A DNA stretch of 64,000 bases, taken from G963676095 sp963676095. GTDB lineage: Bacteria; Bacteroidota; Bacteroidia; Bacteroidales; Prolixibacteraceae. The DNA is taken from assembly GCA_963676095.1 (NCBI GenBank), contig OY781040.1, positions 6,262,001 to 6,326,000 of the forward strand, in the 5' to 3' direction. The notes beneath the pieces are model-generated. The model saw only the letters and a program-made list of their open reading frames with translations, did not search any database and was not told the DNA's origin. Below, piece by piece: positions 1 through 8,530 of the stretch; position 1 is the stretch's first letter; each line of letters begins with the position of its first letter. Both the position numbers and the translations under genes were made by a program.

Positions 1-712
1 GCATCGACCAGAGGTTCATCGTTCCGTCCCGGTCTGTAAGAAAATACAGGCGTCCCTGGTAAAACATTGGGTTCTTACTTGTGCCGGCGTAATCTGCCGT
101 CAGGGGGACTGCTTCATTTTTTCCGTCGAATTTCCAGAGGTTTTGAGCTGTACCACCCTTGTAACGTTTGGTTTGGCTTCCCTGGAAGGATAAGCGTGTA
201 AAATAGAGGTTTCCGTTATCATCAAACGAACCCTCATCTGCCTGGGCCAGCGGGACCATTGTATACTGCGTTGTGGCTGTATCTACAAGAGCCAGCTGTT
301 TCTGAGGAAGCCCTGAATAATAACTTGTAGAAACAATGAGTTTTCCCTCTTTGGTCCAGCCGTAGATTTTAGGAGCTATACCGCCGTTTAATCCTTCCCA
401 GGTAATCCGTTTGGGTATCCCTCCGTTGGCAGGGATGATGTAAACTTCATTCGGCCCTTCATATTCAGCGTTAAAAGCAATAAATTTTCCATCAGGCGAC
501 AAGGCTGCGTTCGATTCGACCCCCTGGCTGGTGGTAATACGCATACAAACTTTGGTCCTTTGGTTATATTCCCAAAGATCCCCTTCTGAAGTAAATACAA
601 CAAGGTCCCCATGTAACGAAGGAAAGCGGTAATAACCCTTTTCCTGTGACCAGGTACTCTGTAGAAAGACGATCGAGATAATGATCGTTAAAAAAGAAGT
701 CTTGATTTTCAT
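1..712 (-). CDS. Tricorn-type S41 protease, N-terminal part (runs off the left edge)
   Basis: Reading the minus strand from ATG at 712 gives 237 codons with no stop to the window edge. The first 23 residues form a signal peptide ending in a TWSQ-like cleavage site, so the protein is exported. The rest looks like repeated beta-propeller blades: LSPDGKFIAF near residue 71 and PANGGIPKRITW near residue 95 are the SPDG and GGxPxRxT patterns of the tricorn core protease propeller. Full-length relatives are about 1,000-1,100 residues and carry PDZ and S41 serine protease domains downstream, which lie outside the window. The family degrades peptides; the active site cannot be checked here. The start codon sits in a 12-bp palindrome (TTTCATATGAAA), possibly by chance. 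A TolB-like or DPP4-like propeller is the main alternative. Confidence 0.8.
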   Translation of the reverse strand, partial: MKIKTSFLTIIISIVFLQSTWSQEKGYYRFPSLHGDLVVFTSEGDLWEYNQRTKVCMRITTSQGVESNAALSPDGKFIAFNAEYEGPNEVYIIPANGGIPKRITWEGLNGGIAPKIYGWTKEGKLIVSTSYYSGLPQKQLALVDTATTQYTMVPLAQADEGSFDDNGNLYFTRLSFQGSQTKRYKGGTAQNLWKFDGKNEAVPLTADYAGTSKNPMFYQGRLYFLTDRDGTMNLWSM

Positions 713-1310
713 ATGAAAGATACTTTATTATGTTGCTTTAATTGCAAAATGAAACTTGCGCTCCAACCATGAATCTATATAACCGTTATGATTACGCTCC
801 TGCGCAATGTCTGGTTTTATAGCAATATAAATTATGCATTCGTGGCAAATAATTTATTTGTCTTTTTCCAATCCTGCTTATTACAAATTTAACAGGATGA
901 TTTGAAACTTTTTTATTTAAGCTAGAACTTTGTTTTTTCGTATTCTTTGCACAATATTTCAAAAGGCAAAATTATGTCTGGTGCTGACAATTTTGATTTC
1001 TGCGTCTGGTCTGTTCGAATATCCGTTCTTTTGATCTGAAAAAAACAGCTATTCATCCATATTTGTTTTTTATTAAATAAAATAGAACAACCTTAATATT
1101 CACATTTATTTTATTTAATGCATTTTTGACTGGTTGATCCAGTGGTCGAAAATAAATTGTCGATCATTTGTGTAAAATGCTGGTCAGATTAGGATAAATG
1201 TTAAAAATAAACTGGGTATTCTAGGGTTAAGGGTAGATTTATCAGCAACGTGCAGATGACTGGTTAACTCCTTTTATATTAATCTTTTTATTAAATAATT
1301 TAAGGGATTT
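713..1310. other. Intergenic region, AT-rich, no gene seen
   Basis: About 600 bases separate the divergent tricorn gene and the 202-residue gene. It should hold both promoters, but I find no convincing TTG-N19/20-TAnnTTTG pair, tRNA or long ORF. Confidence 0.5.
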
Positions 1311-1919
1311 ATGAGAAGAGCCATCAACATCCTTCTTGGTAATGAAGATAAACTTCATGATTATCAGGGAAGTTATTATCAGATTTTAGTAGAACAGTAC
1401 AGGTATTCTGAAGTACCTTATGTGGATTTACTGGAAGGGATCAAGAAAAAAACGGTAAAAGCAAGCAGGCCGATTTCATTAATTGATGAAATCCACCCAT
1501 GCGGGATCAACAAACGGGATATAACGAAAAATTATGGACGTCCTGTTTATGATATCAAAAAGTTGAGTATGTTTAAAAACGAGATCCTGATGTACAGGCG
1601 GATTTTTTCAGGAAAGTACCGAGAGAGGATTGAGATGCACTTGTATAATGATAAGCTTTTTTATTTTTCTTTTCATTTTCCCTACCTGACCAATGATTCA
1701 GATAAGCAAGATGTTATACGGTCTATCGAAGACAGATATCTGGATGGTCGGAATTTTAGTTATAATGAGTTTGATATCGAAGATGACAACAGGACAATTA
1801 TCAGTATTGATGATTGTTTTATTTTAAAGATTAATTATGTTTGTTTGTCTTCGGATTTTTTCAGGGAACTTTCATCTTTCAAGGAAAACGTTGACAGCAC
1901 AGAAAAATTTACGTTATAA
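1311..1919 (+). CDS. Hypothetical protein, 202 aa
   Basis: An uninterrupted ORF with ATG at 1311 that I do not recognise. There is no signal peptide or membrane segment, so it is probably cytosolic. It is rich in Tyr, Asp, Lys and Phe, with a basic stretch near residues 45-52 and an acidic stretch around residues 155-163. It stands alone: the nearest plus-strand gene starts 1.6 kb downstream. A perfect 17-bp hairpin follows the stop within 4 nt, which supports it being a real single-gene transcription unit. No function is proposed. Confidence 0.6.
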   Translation: MRRAINILLGNEDKLHDYQGSYYQILVEQYRYSEVPYVDLLEGIKKKTVKASRPISLIDEIHPCGINKRDITKNYGRPVYDIKKLSMFKNEILMYRRIFSGKYRERIEMHLYNDKLFYFSFHFPYLTNDSDKQDVIRSIEDRYLDGRNFSYNEFDIEDDNRTIISIDDCFILKINYVCLSSDFFRELSSFKENVDSTEKFTL

Positions 1920-1922
1920 TTG

Positions 1923-1960
1923 AAAGGGGCAGTCCCTGGAATGCCAGGGACTGCCCCTTT
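1923..1960 (+). terminator. Perfect 17-bp hairpin after the 202-aa gene
   Basis: Positions 1923-1939 and 1944-1960 are exact reverse complements with a 4-nt loop. The 5' arm begins with AAA and the 3' arm ends in TTT, so it can act as a terminator in either direction. It lies 3 nt after the stop of the upstream gene and about 70 nt before the end of the minus-strand remnant. Confidence 0.8.
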
Positions 1961-2027
1961 ATGGGAGAATCAAAGGATCTCTTTTTATTTTGGAATGTTC
2001 CGTAACCCAGCTTGGATATGAAATGTT

Positions 2028-2300
2028 TTATTTTGAGCTGAAAACAGAGATTCCCTTGTCTGTCCCCAGAAAAACTTTATGGTCATGGACTGTAATTGTT
2101 TGAATCCTGTTCCCGGCAATTCTATTGTTTCCGACTGAATAATCCGTCCATTTCTTTTTGTCATCACAGACTATTGAAGTTACTGTGTTGTCACCCAGGC
2201 CGGCAATACTGTCGTTGTATCCGGTCACAATATCATTATTTTTTCCGGGCAAGACGATGGCGCCTCCGGCCCAATCACCAATCCAGATGTTTGGTGTAAT
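2028..2300 (-). pseudogene. C-terminal remnant of a propeller-repeat protein
   Basis: On the minus strand, one frame stays open from about 2321 to the stop at 2028. It reads as two blades of a two-component-regulator-type propeller: NIWIGDWAGGAIVLPG, then LGDNTVTSIVCDDKKKW, and a closing VFLGTDKGISVFSSK. There is no proper start codon, and the 5' part is replaced by the GH2 remnant in another frame. I infer that this is the 3' end of a larger secreted propeller protein left by a deletion. Which parent family (sensor-kinase propeller or stand-alone lipoprotein) cannot be decided. Confidence 0.6.
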
Positions 2301-3199
2301 ACAGAAATTCCAGATTGTTGATCAGGTCGATTTTGGCGGTCAGGATCCCCTTTACCTGTTTGCCGGAACTGTTTTTCAGGTTTGTCTGTATGCTAATTTT
2401 TGCATTTGTCGTGTCTGGCAGGGGCAAGGAAGTCGTAACATACGGATCTTCAATGGACACGCTACCTGTGGCTTCAATAAAGACGTCCTGGTAAATACCC
2501 ATATTCCGGTCACGTACTGCGGGGCACAATCCCATCCCCCGGTCATCTTCATCGTTTCATCCCTGAAAATGGATGAGGCATTTCCCCGTGTCGGACCAAA
2601 AATCTTGAATTGAGTCCCTGGATTAGGGTTTCCCGGGTGATCTACCTGGTAGACCTTGACAGCAATACAGTTTTTTTTGCCGGGCAAGGCATAGGGAGTA
2701 ATGTTTAGCCTGAACCGCCGGAACATGCCAACAATCTGGTTTTTGCCGGCCACTTTATGCCCGTTTACCCAGACATCTGCCCGATAATTAATTCCGTTAA
2801 ACAAGAGCCAGACCTGTTTCCCTTGATCCTGAGCCGGCATAACGACTTCTGTCCAGTACCAGTAGGGATTTTTCCATGGATTTTCTTTTCCTTCCAGGTA
2901 ACTGTATTTTGAAAGCCCCATTTTTTTGTTGAATGCATCCGATACGTCCGGAATAAGAAAATTATTCATTGCAATCCTGGGGTCAGGATAAGTCCCATTC
3001 TTCACGAAAACGTTCAATACGGTTGTGGGTACAGAAGTTTTATACCAGCCACCTGGGTTATAACCGGAGGAGGAAATAACTTCGTCCGGCGCTTTTACTT
3101 TAATTGAATTTTTTATGGCCCAGTTCCCGGAAAGCTTCAATCTTTGAGCATTTGCTGTAAAGGTGGATAAACGATTAAAAAGACGACGTAATGCTTCAT
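2275..3199 (-). pseudogene. Frameshifted N-terminal fragment of a GH2 glycoside hydrolase
   Basis: The minus strand encodes the sugar-binding (jelly-roll) N-terminal domain of a GH2 enzyme of the exo-glucosaminidase / beta-mannosidase-like type. Visible parts are SGYNPGGWYKTSVPTTVL, NPYWYWTEVVMP, FNGINYRADVWVNGHKV and GGWDCAP. The reading frame is broken twice. A signal peptide starting at ATG 3199 (MKHYVVFLIVYP) is out of frame with TANAQRLKLSGNW, and GGWDCAP near 2525 continues in a different frame as AVRDRNMGIYQDVF. The immunoglobulin-like part stops near 2275, and no TIM barrel with catalytic Glu residues follows. A functional GH2 would be about 850-900 residues. It is a decayed gene, not a short active protein. 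Confidence 0.8.
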
Positions 3200-3463
3200 A
3201 ATATTCATCATTCTGGCAAAATAAATCTTGTTAAATTTGTTCTTCTGTGTAAATATAACTTTGTTATGAATTAAAAAGGATAAGATTATTATTAATTTTA
3301 ATTAATGATCTTATTTTGTAATTTCTTATTTTTATATCTTGCGATGTATGTTAAAATTTTTTATAGATCTTCTTTATTCCAATATGAACCTAATTCCGTA
3401 ATTTAGTTTGTTCTCAGGGAGTAAAAATATACGGGATTATATGTAGTTACGGGGAAAAATTAA

Positions 3464-3494
3464 TTGAGAGGGTCTTTATTTTATTCTATCTTTG
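3464..3494 (+). promoter_or_regulatory. Bacteroidetes-type promoter for the DUF2284 gene
   Basis: TTG at 3464-3466, a 20-nt spacer and TATCTTTG at 3487-3494 match the -33 TTG / -7 TAnnTTTG pattern of the Bacteroidetes primary sigma factor. It would start transcription near 3500, about 33 nt before the ATG at 3534. Confidence 0.55.
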
Positions 3495-3533
3495 TTTATG
3501 ATTGCCTGGCTTTGAACAAATGCCTGTAGTTAT

Positions 3534-4070
3534 ATGGATTACAAGGAAAAAATAGGTACCATTTTGAATGATAAAGGGTTGACCGATTTTAAATGGATCG
3601 ACCCGGCGGAGATTATTGTTGCCCAATGGGTGCGGGTAAAGTGCATGTTTGGGTGTGGGGATTACGGATCGGGCACTTGCCCTCCCAATACCCCTTCTGT
3701 TAGTGATTGCGCCACTTTTTTTAAAGAGTATCATTCCGGATTACTGATACGGCTCAACAAATTTGCAGATAAAGAATGCTATCCTGGAGACTGGTCTGCA
3801 GAGATGACCGGGAAATTATTATCGCTTGAGCGGGAGCTCTTTTTGTCCGGCCATCACAAGGCTTTTTTGTTAAACCAGACCTGTTGTTCATTATGCCGGG
3901 ACTGCCCGGGAACCCGGCAGGAATGCCGGGATAAGAAGCGGTCAAGGCCAAGTCCGGAAAGTTTTGCTGTCGATGTTTATCAGACTGTCCGAAACGCGGG
4001 CTTCGGGATTCAGGTTGTTAAAGATAGTCCGGCAGAAATAAGCAGGTTCGCGATAGTCCTGATCGACTAA
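3534..4070 (+). CDS. DUF2284 cysteine-rich metal-binding protein
   Basis: This 178-residue cytosolic protein has the cysteine pattern of DUF2284, a family of predicted metal-binding proteins. Cys37, Cys41 and Cys49 lie in RVKCMFGCGDYGSGTCPPN, Cys59 follows, and a second cluster (CCSLCRDC plus a further Cys) spans residues 117-131. The spacing suggests an Fe-S cluster or zinc site; this is inference, as the family has no established reaction. The length is normal for the family. The ATG at 3534 agrees with the promoter 40 nt upstream. It starts a run of five small same-strand genes (3534-5571) with gaps of about 15-70 nt, so co-transcription is possible. Confidence 0.8.
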   Translation: MDYKEKIGTILNDKGLTDFKWIDPAEIIVAQWVRVKCMFGCGDYGSGTCPPNTPSVSDCATFFKEYHSGLLIRLNKFADKECYPGDWSAEMTGKLLSLERELFLSGHHKAFLLNQTCCSLCRDCPGTRQECRDKKRSRPSPESFAVDVYQTVRNAGFGIQVVKDSPAEISRFAIVLID

Positions 4071-4123
4071 CAAGGGGCATTGATCAAATAATTGAAACGA
4101 GTTAGCCAAGTCTGGGCTCTGGA

Positions 4124-4252
4124 ATGGATTATAGTAGACAGTTTGACTTTGACTTCTTCAAACGATTAAGTTGGGGCAACCTGTCAAAGGAAAACTGGAT
4201 TGTTGAACGCATGGTACGTTTTGGGGTAAACGATAGAAATATTGATAATTAA
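4124..4252 (+). CDS. Possible small protein, 42 aa
   Basis: A 43-codon ORF (ATG at 4124, TAA at 4250-4252) fills the gap between the DUF2284 and DUF2007 genes and ends 15 nt before the latter. The product reads MDYSRQFDFDFFKRLSWGNL followed by a WIVERMVRFGVNDRN stretch. The FDFDFFKRLSW...WIVERMVRFG layout resembles a short Bacteroidetes domain of the form WD.DF.KLDW....IIERVL..G (I think DUF6922-like); that is a memory-based comparison. There is no clear Shine-Dalgarno, which is normal here. It could be a real small gene or a shortened relic. Confidence 0.4.
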   Translation: MDYSRQFDFDFFKRLSWGNLSKENWIVERMVRFGVNDRNIDN

Positions 4253-4267
4253 CTAAAATCTTTTCGA

Positions 4268-4528
4268 ATGGGGGAAAAATCAGAAGATGAACCTGTCGAA
4301 GTATTTTCCGGTTCTTCGTGGCAAACGGGTATGGTTAAAAGCATACTTGCGGATGCAGAAATTGATTCATTTCTGTCCGATGAAATTCTTGGATCATTGA
4401 CTCCCTGGTGGACGGCTCCGGGCGGAGCCGGGGCTATCCGGGTGTTTGTTGCAGCCCGGGATTATGATCGGGCCGTACTGATCGTTGAAAGATTTGAAAA
4501 TAATCTTAAACAGGAAGATAAGGAGTAG
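4268..4528 (+). CDS. DUF2007 domain protein, 86 aa
   Basis: A short cytosolic protein with the DUF2007 layout. It opens with a beta-strand (PVEVFSGSSWQTGMVKSILA), has a central segment ending in GAGAIRVFVAARDYDRA, and closes with a helix. The pattern is a ferredoxin-like fold of the kind proposed to be a small ligand-binding or signal module; no biochemical role is established. The length is typical. The ATG at 4268 is preceded by A/T-rich sequence. It sits between the 42-aa ORF and the pentapeptide-repeat gene, 37 nt upstream of the latter, probably in the same transcript. Confidence 0.75.
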   Translation: MGEKSEDEPVEVFSGSSWQTGMVKSILADAEIDSFLSDEILGSLTPWWTAPGGAGAIRVFVAARDYDRAVLIVERFENNLKQEDKE

Positions 4529-4565
4529 TTTCATGCATATTCCAGTGAAATAAAAAGTAAAATTT

Positions 4566-5147
4566 GTGGAGCAATTTTTTGAAGAAGACAAGACCTTCAG
4601 TAAGGTTAATTTTTGCGAGGAGCCTTTACAAAAAGGGGAATATGAGAACTGTAGTTTTAGAAACTGTGATTTCCCGGAAGGGGATCTTTCGGGGATCCGT
4701 TTTGTGGAATGTCAATTCATGGATTGTAACCTGAGCCTTGCCAATATTAAACAAACAGCCTTTCTGGATGTCCTGTTTAAGGATTGCAAGATGCTAGGCC
4801 TTCGTTTCGATTTATGCAGTGGGTTGGGCCTTTCTTTTCGTTTTGAAAATTGTCGTCTTGATCATTCTGTATTTTACAAGGGAAAACTGAAGAAGACGGT
4901 TTTCAAAGATTCGGTACTGACTGGTGTCGACTTTACAGATGGAGACCTGACTGCCTCCGTTTTTGAAAAATGTGACCTTTCAGGAACCGTTTTTGAGAAT
5001 ACGATCCTTGAAAAAGTTGACTTCAGGACTTCTTTCAACTATACGATCGACCCTGATTTAAACAGGATTAAAAAGGCAAAATTTGCTTTACACGGTATAG
5101 CCGGACTTTTGACTAAATACGATATTCAAATCGACCCTGATTTATAA
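4566..5147 (+). CDS. Pentapeptide-repeat protein, Qnr/McbG-like
   Basis: The 193-residue protein is built almost entirely of A(D/N)LXX-type pentapeptides, for example CSFRNCDFPEGDLSG, CDLSGTVFENTILEKVDF and SVLTGVDFTDGDL. These should fold as a right-handed quadrilateral beta-helix. The central Phe/Leu and following Asp/Cys pattern, the length near 200 and a break around residues 83-92 (LCSGLGLSF) fit the Qnr/McbG branch, whose studied members mimic DNA and bind gyrase. Whether this one does is inference. The start is GTG at 4566, because the frame closes at TAA 4551 with no ATG between. It is cytosolic with no signal peptide. Confidence 0.8.
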   Translation: MEQFFEEDKTFSKVNFCEEPLQKGEYENCSFRNCDFPEGDLSGIRFVECQFMDCNLSLANIKQTAFLDVLFKDCKMLGLRFDLCSGLGLSFRFENCRLDHSVFYKGKLKKTVFKDSVLTGVDFTDGDLTASVFEKCDLSGTVFENTILEKVDFRTSFNYTIDPDLNRIKKAKFALHGIAGLLTKYDIQIDPDL

Positions 5148-5214
5148 TGTTGAGGTAAAAATAATAAAGGAAAAGAAGCCGGATTATCCTGACTTCAGGT
5201 AAATAATTTTTCAA

Positions 5215-5571
5215 ATGAGTAGTAATAGTATTGATTTTCAAGTTGTTGATTGGTCGCGGATTTCGGCTATCAAACATGAGGGAGTAAGTGGAGCTGCATA
5301 TTGGCAGACTGCGCAGTATGATGGGCTAAGGATACGGATCGTTGAATATTCCAAAGGATATTTGGCTGACCATTGGTGTAAGAAAGGGCATATTGTACAT
5401 TGCCTTGAAGGAGAATTCACGAGCGAGTTAATCAGCGGGGAGAAGTTTGTCCTTTCCCAAGGAATGACTTATGTTGTTTCTGACGAGTTAAGTTCTCACC
5501 GTTCCTCGACAAAAAACGGCGTAAAACTTCTGATTATCGATGGTGATTTTTTGAAGGCCGATCCGGAATAA
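5215..5571 (+). CDS. DHCW-motif cupin fold protein, 118 aa
   Basis: A small single-domain cupin. The strand containing GYLADHWCKKGHIVHCLEGE corresponds to the first cupin motif, and LSQGMTYVVSDELSSHRS to the second, with a histidine in each that could bind metal. Relatives are annotated as DHCW-motif cupins; here the order is D-H-W-C. No substrate is known. It has no signal peptide. It is the last gene of the plus-strand run beginning at 3534, 67 nt after the pentapeptide gene and convergent with the kinase-like gene at 5679-6335. Confidence 0.75.
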   Translation: MSSNSIDFQVVDWSRISAIKHEGVSGAAYWQTAQYDGLRIRIVEYSKGYLADHWCKKGHIVHCLEGEFTSELISGEKFVLSQGMTYVVSDELSSHRSSTKNGVKLLIIDGDFLKADPE

Positions 5572-5678
5572 GGTTCTTTACTACATAAGAAAATGGTGCT
5601 GCCAGTATTGGATTCACAGACTTGAGAAGACTGTTCCTGCCAGCGCATGGCGGAAAGAAAAATATACGCGGGCGGGTT

Positions 5679-6335
5679 TTATCGATCACGGAAGGTTGAG
5701 TCGTCTGCTATTTGGTGCTGAGTTTTGAATTTTTCGGCAAAATTGCTGAGAAAATTTACGGTGCCCTCAATGCCTAAAACAGAAGAATTGATACACAGAT
5801 GGTATGATTCTGCTGCCCCCCAGTTTTTTCTGCAGTAGTAATTATAATATTCGGCACGCTTCTTATCGATCTTCTCGATCAGTTCCCTGGTTTTATCAGC
5901 GGGCATCTTTTGTATTTTTGCGATGCGCCTGATACGGTCTTCCATATCTGCATTGATAAACACGTTAATGCAATTCTTATTGTCGCGCAAAACATAATCG
6001 GCACAGCGTCCTACAAAAATGCAGGGACCTTGTTCTGCAAGCTCGAGGATCGTATCACTTTGTATCCCGAATAACGTTTCATTGCAGAGGTAGCTGCTTA
6101 TGTAGATTTCATCAAACGACGAACGAAAGCCGAACAATCCTCCGAAAAGACTGTGTGTCGTTTTCTCATCAGCCCGTTCAAAAAGTTCCTTACGCAGTCC
6201 GCTTTTTTGAGAGGCAATATCAATCAATTCTTTATCATAAAAAGGGACCTCCAGGTTCCGGGCCAGCATTTCACCGATCTGATGACCTCCGCTGCCCAAC
6301 TGTCTTCCAATATTTATATGAAAATTTTTATCCAT
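5679..6335 (-). CDS. Cytidylate kinase-like family protein
   Basis: The 218-residue protein begins with a strand and a glycine-rich P-loop-like turn (INIGRQLGSGGHQIG, residues 8-22), followed by FYDKELIDIA and later CIFVGRCADYVL, NVFINADMEDRIRRI and YYNYYCRKNWG. These are the landmarks of the cytidylate-kinase-like P-loop family, which is distinct from true Cmk and has no firmly known substrate. It is probably a cytosolic nucleotide kinase. The gene lies 23 nt downstream of the MATE gene on the same strand, so the two may be co-transcribed. A paralogue begins at 63407. Confidence 0.8.
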   Translation of the reverse strand: MDKNFHINIGRQLGSGGHQIGEMLARNLEVPFYDKELIDIASQKSGLRKELFERADEKTTHSLFGGLFGFRSSFDEIYISSYLCNETLFGIQSDTILELAEQGPCIFVGRCADYVLRDNKNCINVFINADMEDRIRRIAKIQKMPADKTRELIEKIDKKRAEYYNYYCRKNWGAAESYHLCINSSVLGIEGTVNFLSNFAEKFKTQHQIADDSTFRDR

Positions 6336-6358
6336 AAAGCTTGTCCATTTAATGATTA

Positions 6359-7705
6359 TTAATAATTCCTGAATTTTCGGAACTGGGCAGCCAGCATAAA
6401 GGCTGAAACTACGCTGGAAAGCAGGTCGGCGGCAGGCAGGCTCATCCAGACTCCCTTAACACCAAAGTAAAGAGGGAAAATCAGTAAACAAGGCAACAGG
6501 AAAACGACTTGTCTTGATAAGGACATGAAAATTGCCTTGCCCGCCATTCCAATGCTTTGGAAAAAATTGGTCGTAACCATTTGGAAGCCCAGTATCGGGT
6601 AAAAGAGAAATACGACGCGCAACCCTGTTTTTGCAAGTCCGATAAGCGTTTCGTCGGTTGTAAAAACCGAGGCGATGGCCCCTGGAAAGATCTCTACGAT
6701 TAGAAATCCTGCCAACATGATTATCGTGGCAATAACGATTGTCAGTTTAAGGACACTGTTAACCCGGTCGTACTGCTTTGCCCCGAAGTTATAGCCGGCT
6801 ATAGGCTGCATTCCCTGGTTCAGTCCCAGAACAATCATAACAAAAAGAAAGGCTACGCGGTTAACGATCCCGTATGCCCCGACAGCCAGGTCCCCTCCAT
6901 ATCTGATGAGGCCCTGATTGAGCAGGATGATAATGATGCACGAAACTGCGTTCATCAGGAAGGGGGCCATACCTATTGCCACGGAGTCTTTAACTATTTT
7001 CCGTTTCAGCCGGAATATCCCTTTTTGTAAACGGATGAAATTTTTTCTGTTGCTGAAGATACGGATTTGCCACGTCAGCATCATTGTTTGGGAAAGGATT
7101 GTCGCCAAAGCGCTTCCCTTGATTCCCCATCTCAAACCGAAAATGAAAAGAGGATTCAGGATAAGGTTGATGATTACAGAAAAGATAGTAGCATACATTG
7201 CTTTCTTGGGGTTACCGGTTGAACGGAGCAATGCGTTCAGTCCAAGGTACATGTGGGTAACAACATTACCATAAAGAATAATCCTCATGTAATCGCGGGC
7301 ATAGGGCAGGGTTTCATGACTGGCCCCGAAGAAGTACAGGATCGGGTCGAGGAAAAACAGCACGGTGACCATGTAGGCAGAACCCAGGATAAGGTTTAAT
7401 ACAAATACATTCCCGAGAATATGGTTTGCCGTGTCGTAGTCCTTTTGCCCGAGCCGTACAGACATCAATGTGGCTGCACCAACCCCAACCAGCGATCCGA
7501 AGGCGGCAGCCAGGTTCATAAGAGGAAATGTGATTGCCAGCCCGGATATTGCCAATGCACCAACTCCATGCCCGATAAAGACGCTGTCGGTTATGTTGTA
7601 TAACGACGAGGCCGTCATGGCAATAATAGCGGGTAAGGCATATTGAGTGAGCAGCTTTTTTATATTGCCTGAACCAAGCGAGGCTGATAACTGTGATCTT
7701 TCCAT
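6359..7705 (-). CDS. MATE family efflux transporter
   Basis: A 448-residue inner-membrane protein with about twelve hydrophobic segments and the two-fold MATE layout. MTASSLYNITDSVFIGHGVG lies in helix 1-2, LGLNALLRSTGNPKKAM in the first half, and GLNQGMQPIAGYNFGAKQYDRV at the start of the second half. Relatives export drugs or metabolites against a Na+ or H+ gradient; the substrate here is unknown. The length matches the family. The ATG at 7705 is preceded on the minus strand by TAATTTTG (7733-7740), a fair -7 element without a clear -33. The cytidylate-kinase-like gene follows within 23 nt. Confidence 0.9.
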   Translation of the reverse strand: MERSQLSASLGSGNIKKLLTQYALPAIIAMTASSLYNITDSVFIGHGVGALAISGLAITFPLMNLAAAFGSLVGVGAATLMSVRLGQKDYDTANHILGNVFVLNLILGSAYMVTVLFFLDPILYFFGASHETLPYARDYMRIILYGNVVTHMYLGLNALLRSTGNPKKAMYATIFSVIINLILNPLFIFGLRWGIKGSALATILSQTMMLTWQIRIFSNRKNFIRLQKGIFRLKRKIVKDSVAIGMAPFLMNAVSCIIIILLNQGLIRYGGDLAVGAYGIVNRVAFLFVMIVLGLNQGMQPIAGYNFGAKQYDRVNSVLKLTIVIATIIMLAGFLIVEIFPGAIASVFTTDETLIGLAKTGLRVVFLFYPILGFQMVTTNFFQSIGMAGKAIFMSLSRQVVFLLPCLLIFPLYFGVKGVWMSLPAADLLSSVVSAFMLAAQFRKFRNY

Positions 7706-7813
7706 ATAAAATTTGTCAGGAATGCAATTTTACAAAATTACACGATTTGTTTCCAGTTTAGATGGCAAAAATGAAGTTCCGGTAAGTTTTATTTATAAAG
7801 GGTGCTCATTTTA

Positions 7814-8530
7814 TTATTTGATCTGTTTATCTACATCCTGTTTATAGTTTCGTCCAACAGGAATTTTATATTGGCCAACCTCTATTTGTCCGGGCAGGAT
7901 GGCCGTTATTTTGGAAACCGAGACGATATACCCCCGGTGAATCCGGATGAAAAGCGAAGAGGGAAGTAATTCCTGGAAATGGCTGATTCGTTCTTTAATT
8001 GTTATTTTGCCGGTATTGGTATGGATAATGAGATAATCACCAAGACTTTCGATATAAAGAATATCATGGAGAACTATTTTTTGAAGTTTTTTTTCTGTTT
8101 TGACAAAAATGTGATCGGTATTATTGGAACAGGTTGCCGAAGAGCTTTGCAGGTTATCGGTAGCATTCATCGCTTTATAAAAGCGGTTGACCGCTTTGGA
8201 AAAACGGATTAAAGAAACCGGCTTAAGCAGGTAATCGATAACATCAAGGTCGAAAGCGTCAATTGCGTAATCACGGTAAGCCGTTATAAAAATTACCTTA
8301 GGCGGTATGCTTAACGTTCTTAGAAACTCAATACCAGTTATCTGCGGCATTTGAATATCCATAAAGATCAGGTCAACCCTGGTTTGGGATAAGAGTTCCA
8401 TCGCTTCAATGGCATTACTGCATTCTCCGGACAGCTTTAGATTTTTGAAGTTAGCCAAATGATTCCGGATTACCCGGATTGCAATTGGCTCGTCGTCAAT
8501 GATCAGACAGTTATAACTCAATTGGTCCAT
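7814..8530 (-). CDS. LytTR-family response regulator
   Basis: The 238-residue protein has an N-terminal receiver domain with Asp12, Asp13, phospho-acceptor Asp58 in LIFMDIQMP and Lys103 in LLKPVSL. A C-terminal LytTR DNA-binding domain spans about residues 135-238, with the FVKTEKKLQKI, IESLGDYLIIHT and RIHRGYIVSVSKI landmarks. Regulators of this class are phosphorylated by LytS/YpdA-type kinases and bind direct repeats upstream of targets. The gene overlaps the 3' end of the kinase gene by 13 nt, so the two are translationally coupled partners. The MATE gene 108 nt downstream is a possible but unproven target. Confidence 0.93.
   Translation of the reverse strand: MDQLSYNCLIIDDEPIAIRVIRNHLANFKNLKLSGECSNAIEAMELLSQTRVDLIFMDIQMPQITGIEFLRTLSIPPKVIFITAYRDYAIDAFDLDVIDYLLKPVSLIRFSKAVNRFYKAMNATDNLQSSSATCSNNTDHIFVKTEKKLQKIVLHDILYIESLGDYLIIHTNTGKITIKERISHFQELLPSSLFIRIHRGYIVSVSKITAILPGQIEVGQYKIPVGRNYKQDVDKQIK

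Noticed and set aside
388..612. 74-residue minus-strand ORF.
   Set aside because: It is a shifted frame of the tricorn protease gene, whose own frame is open from 712 to the edge and has signal peptide and propeller motifs.
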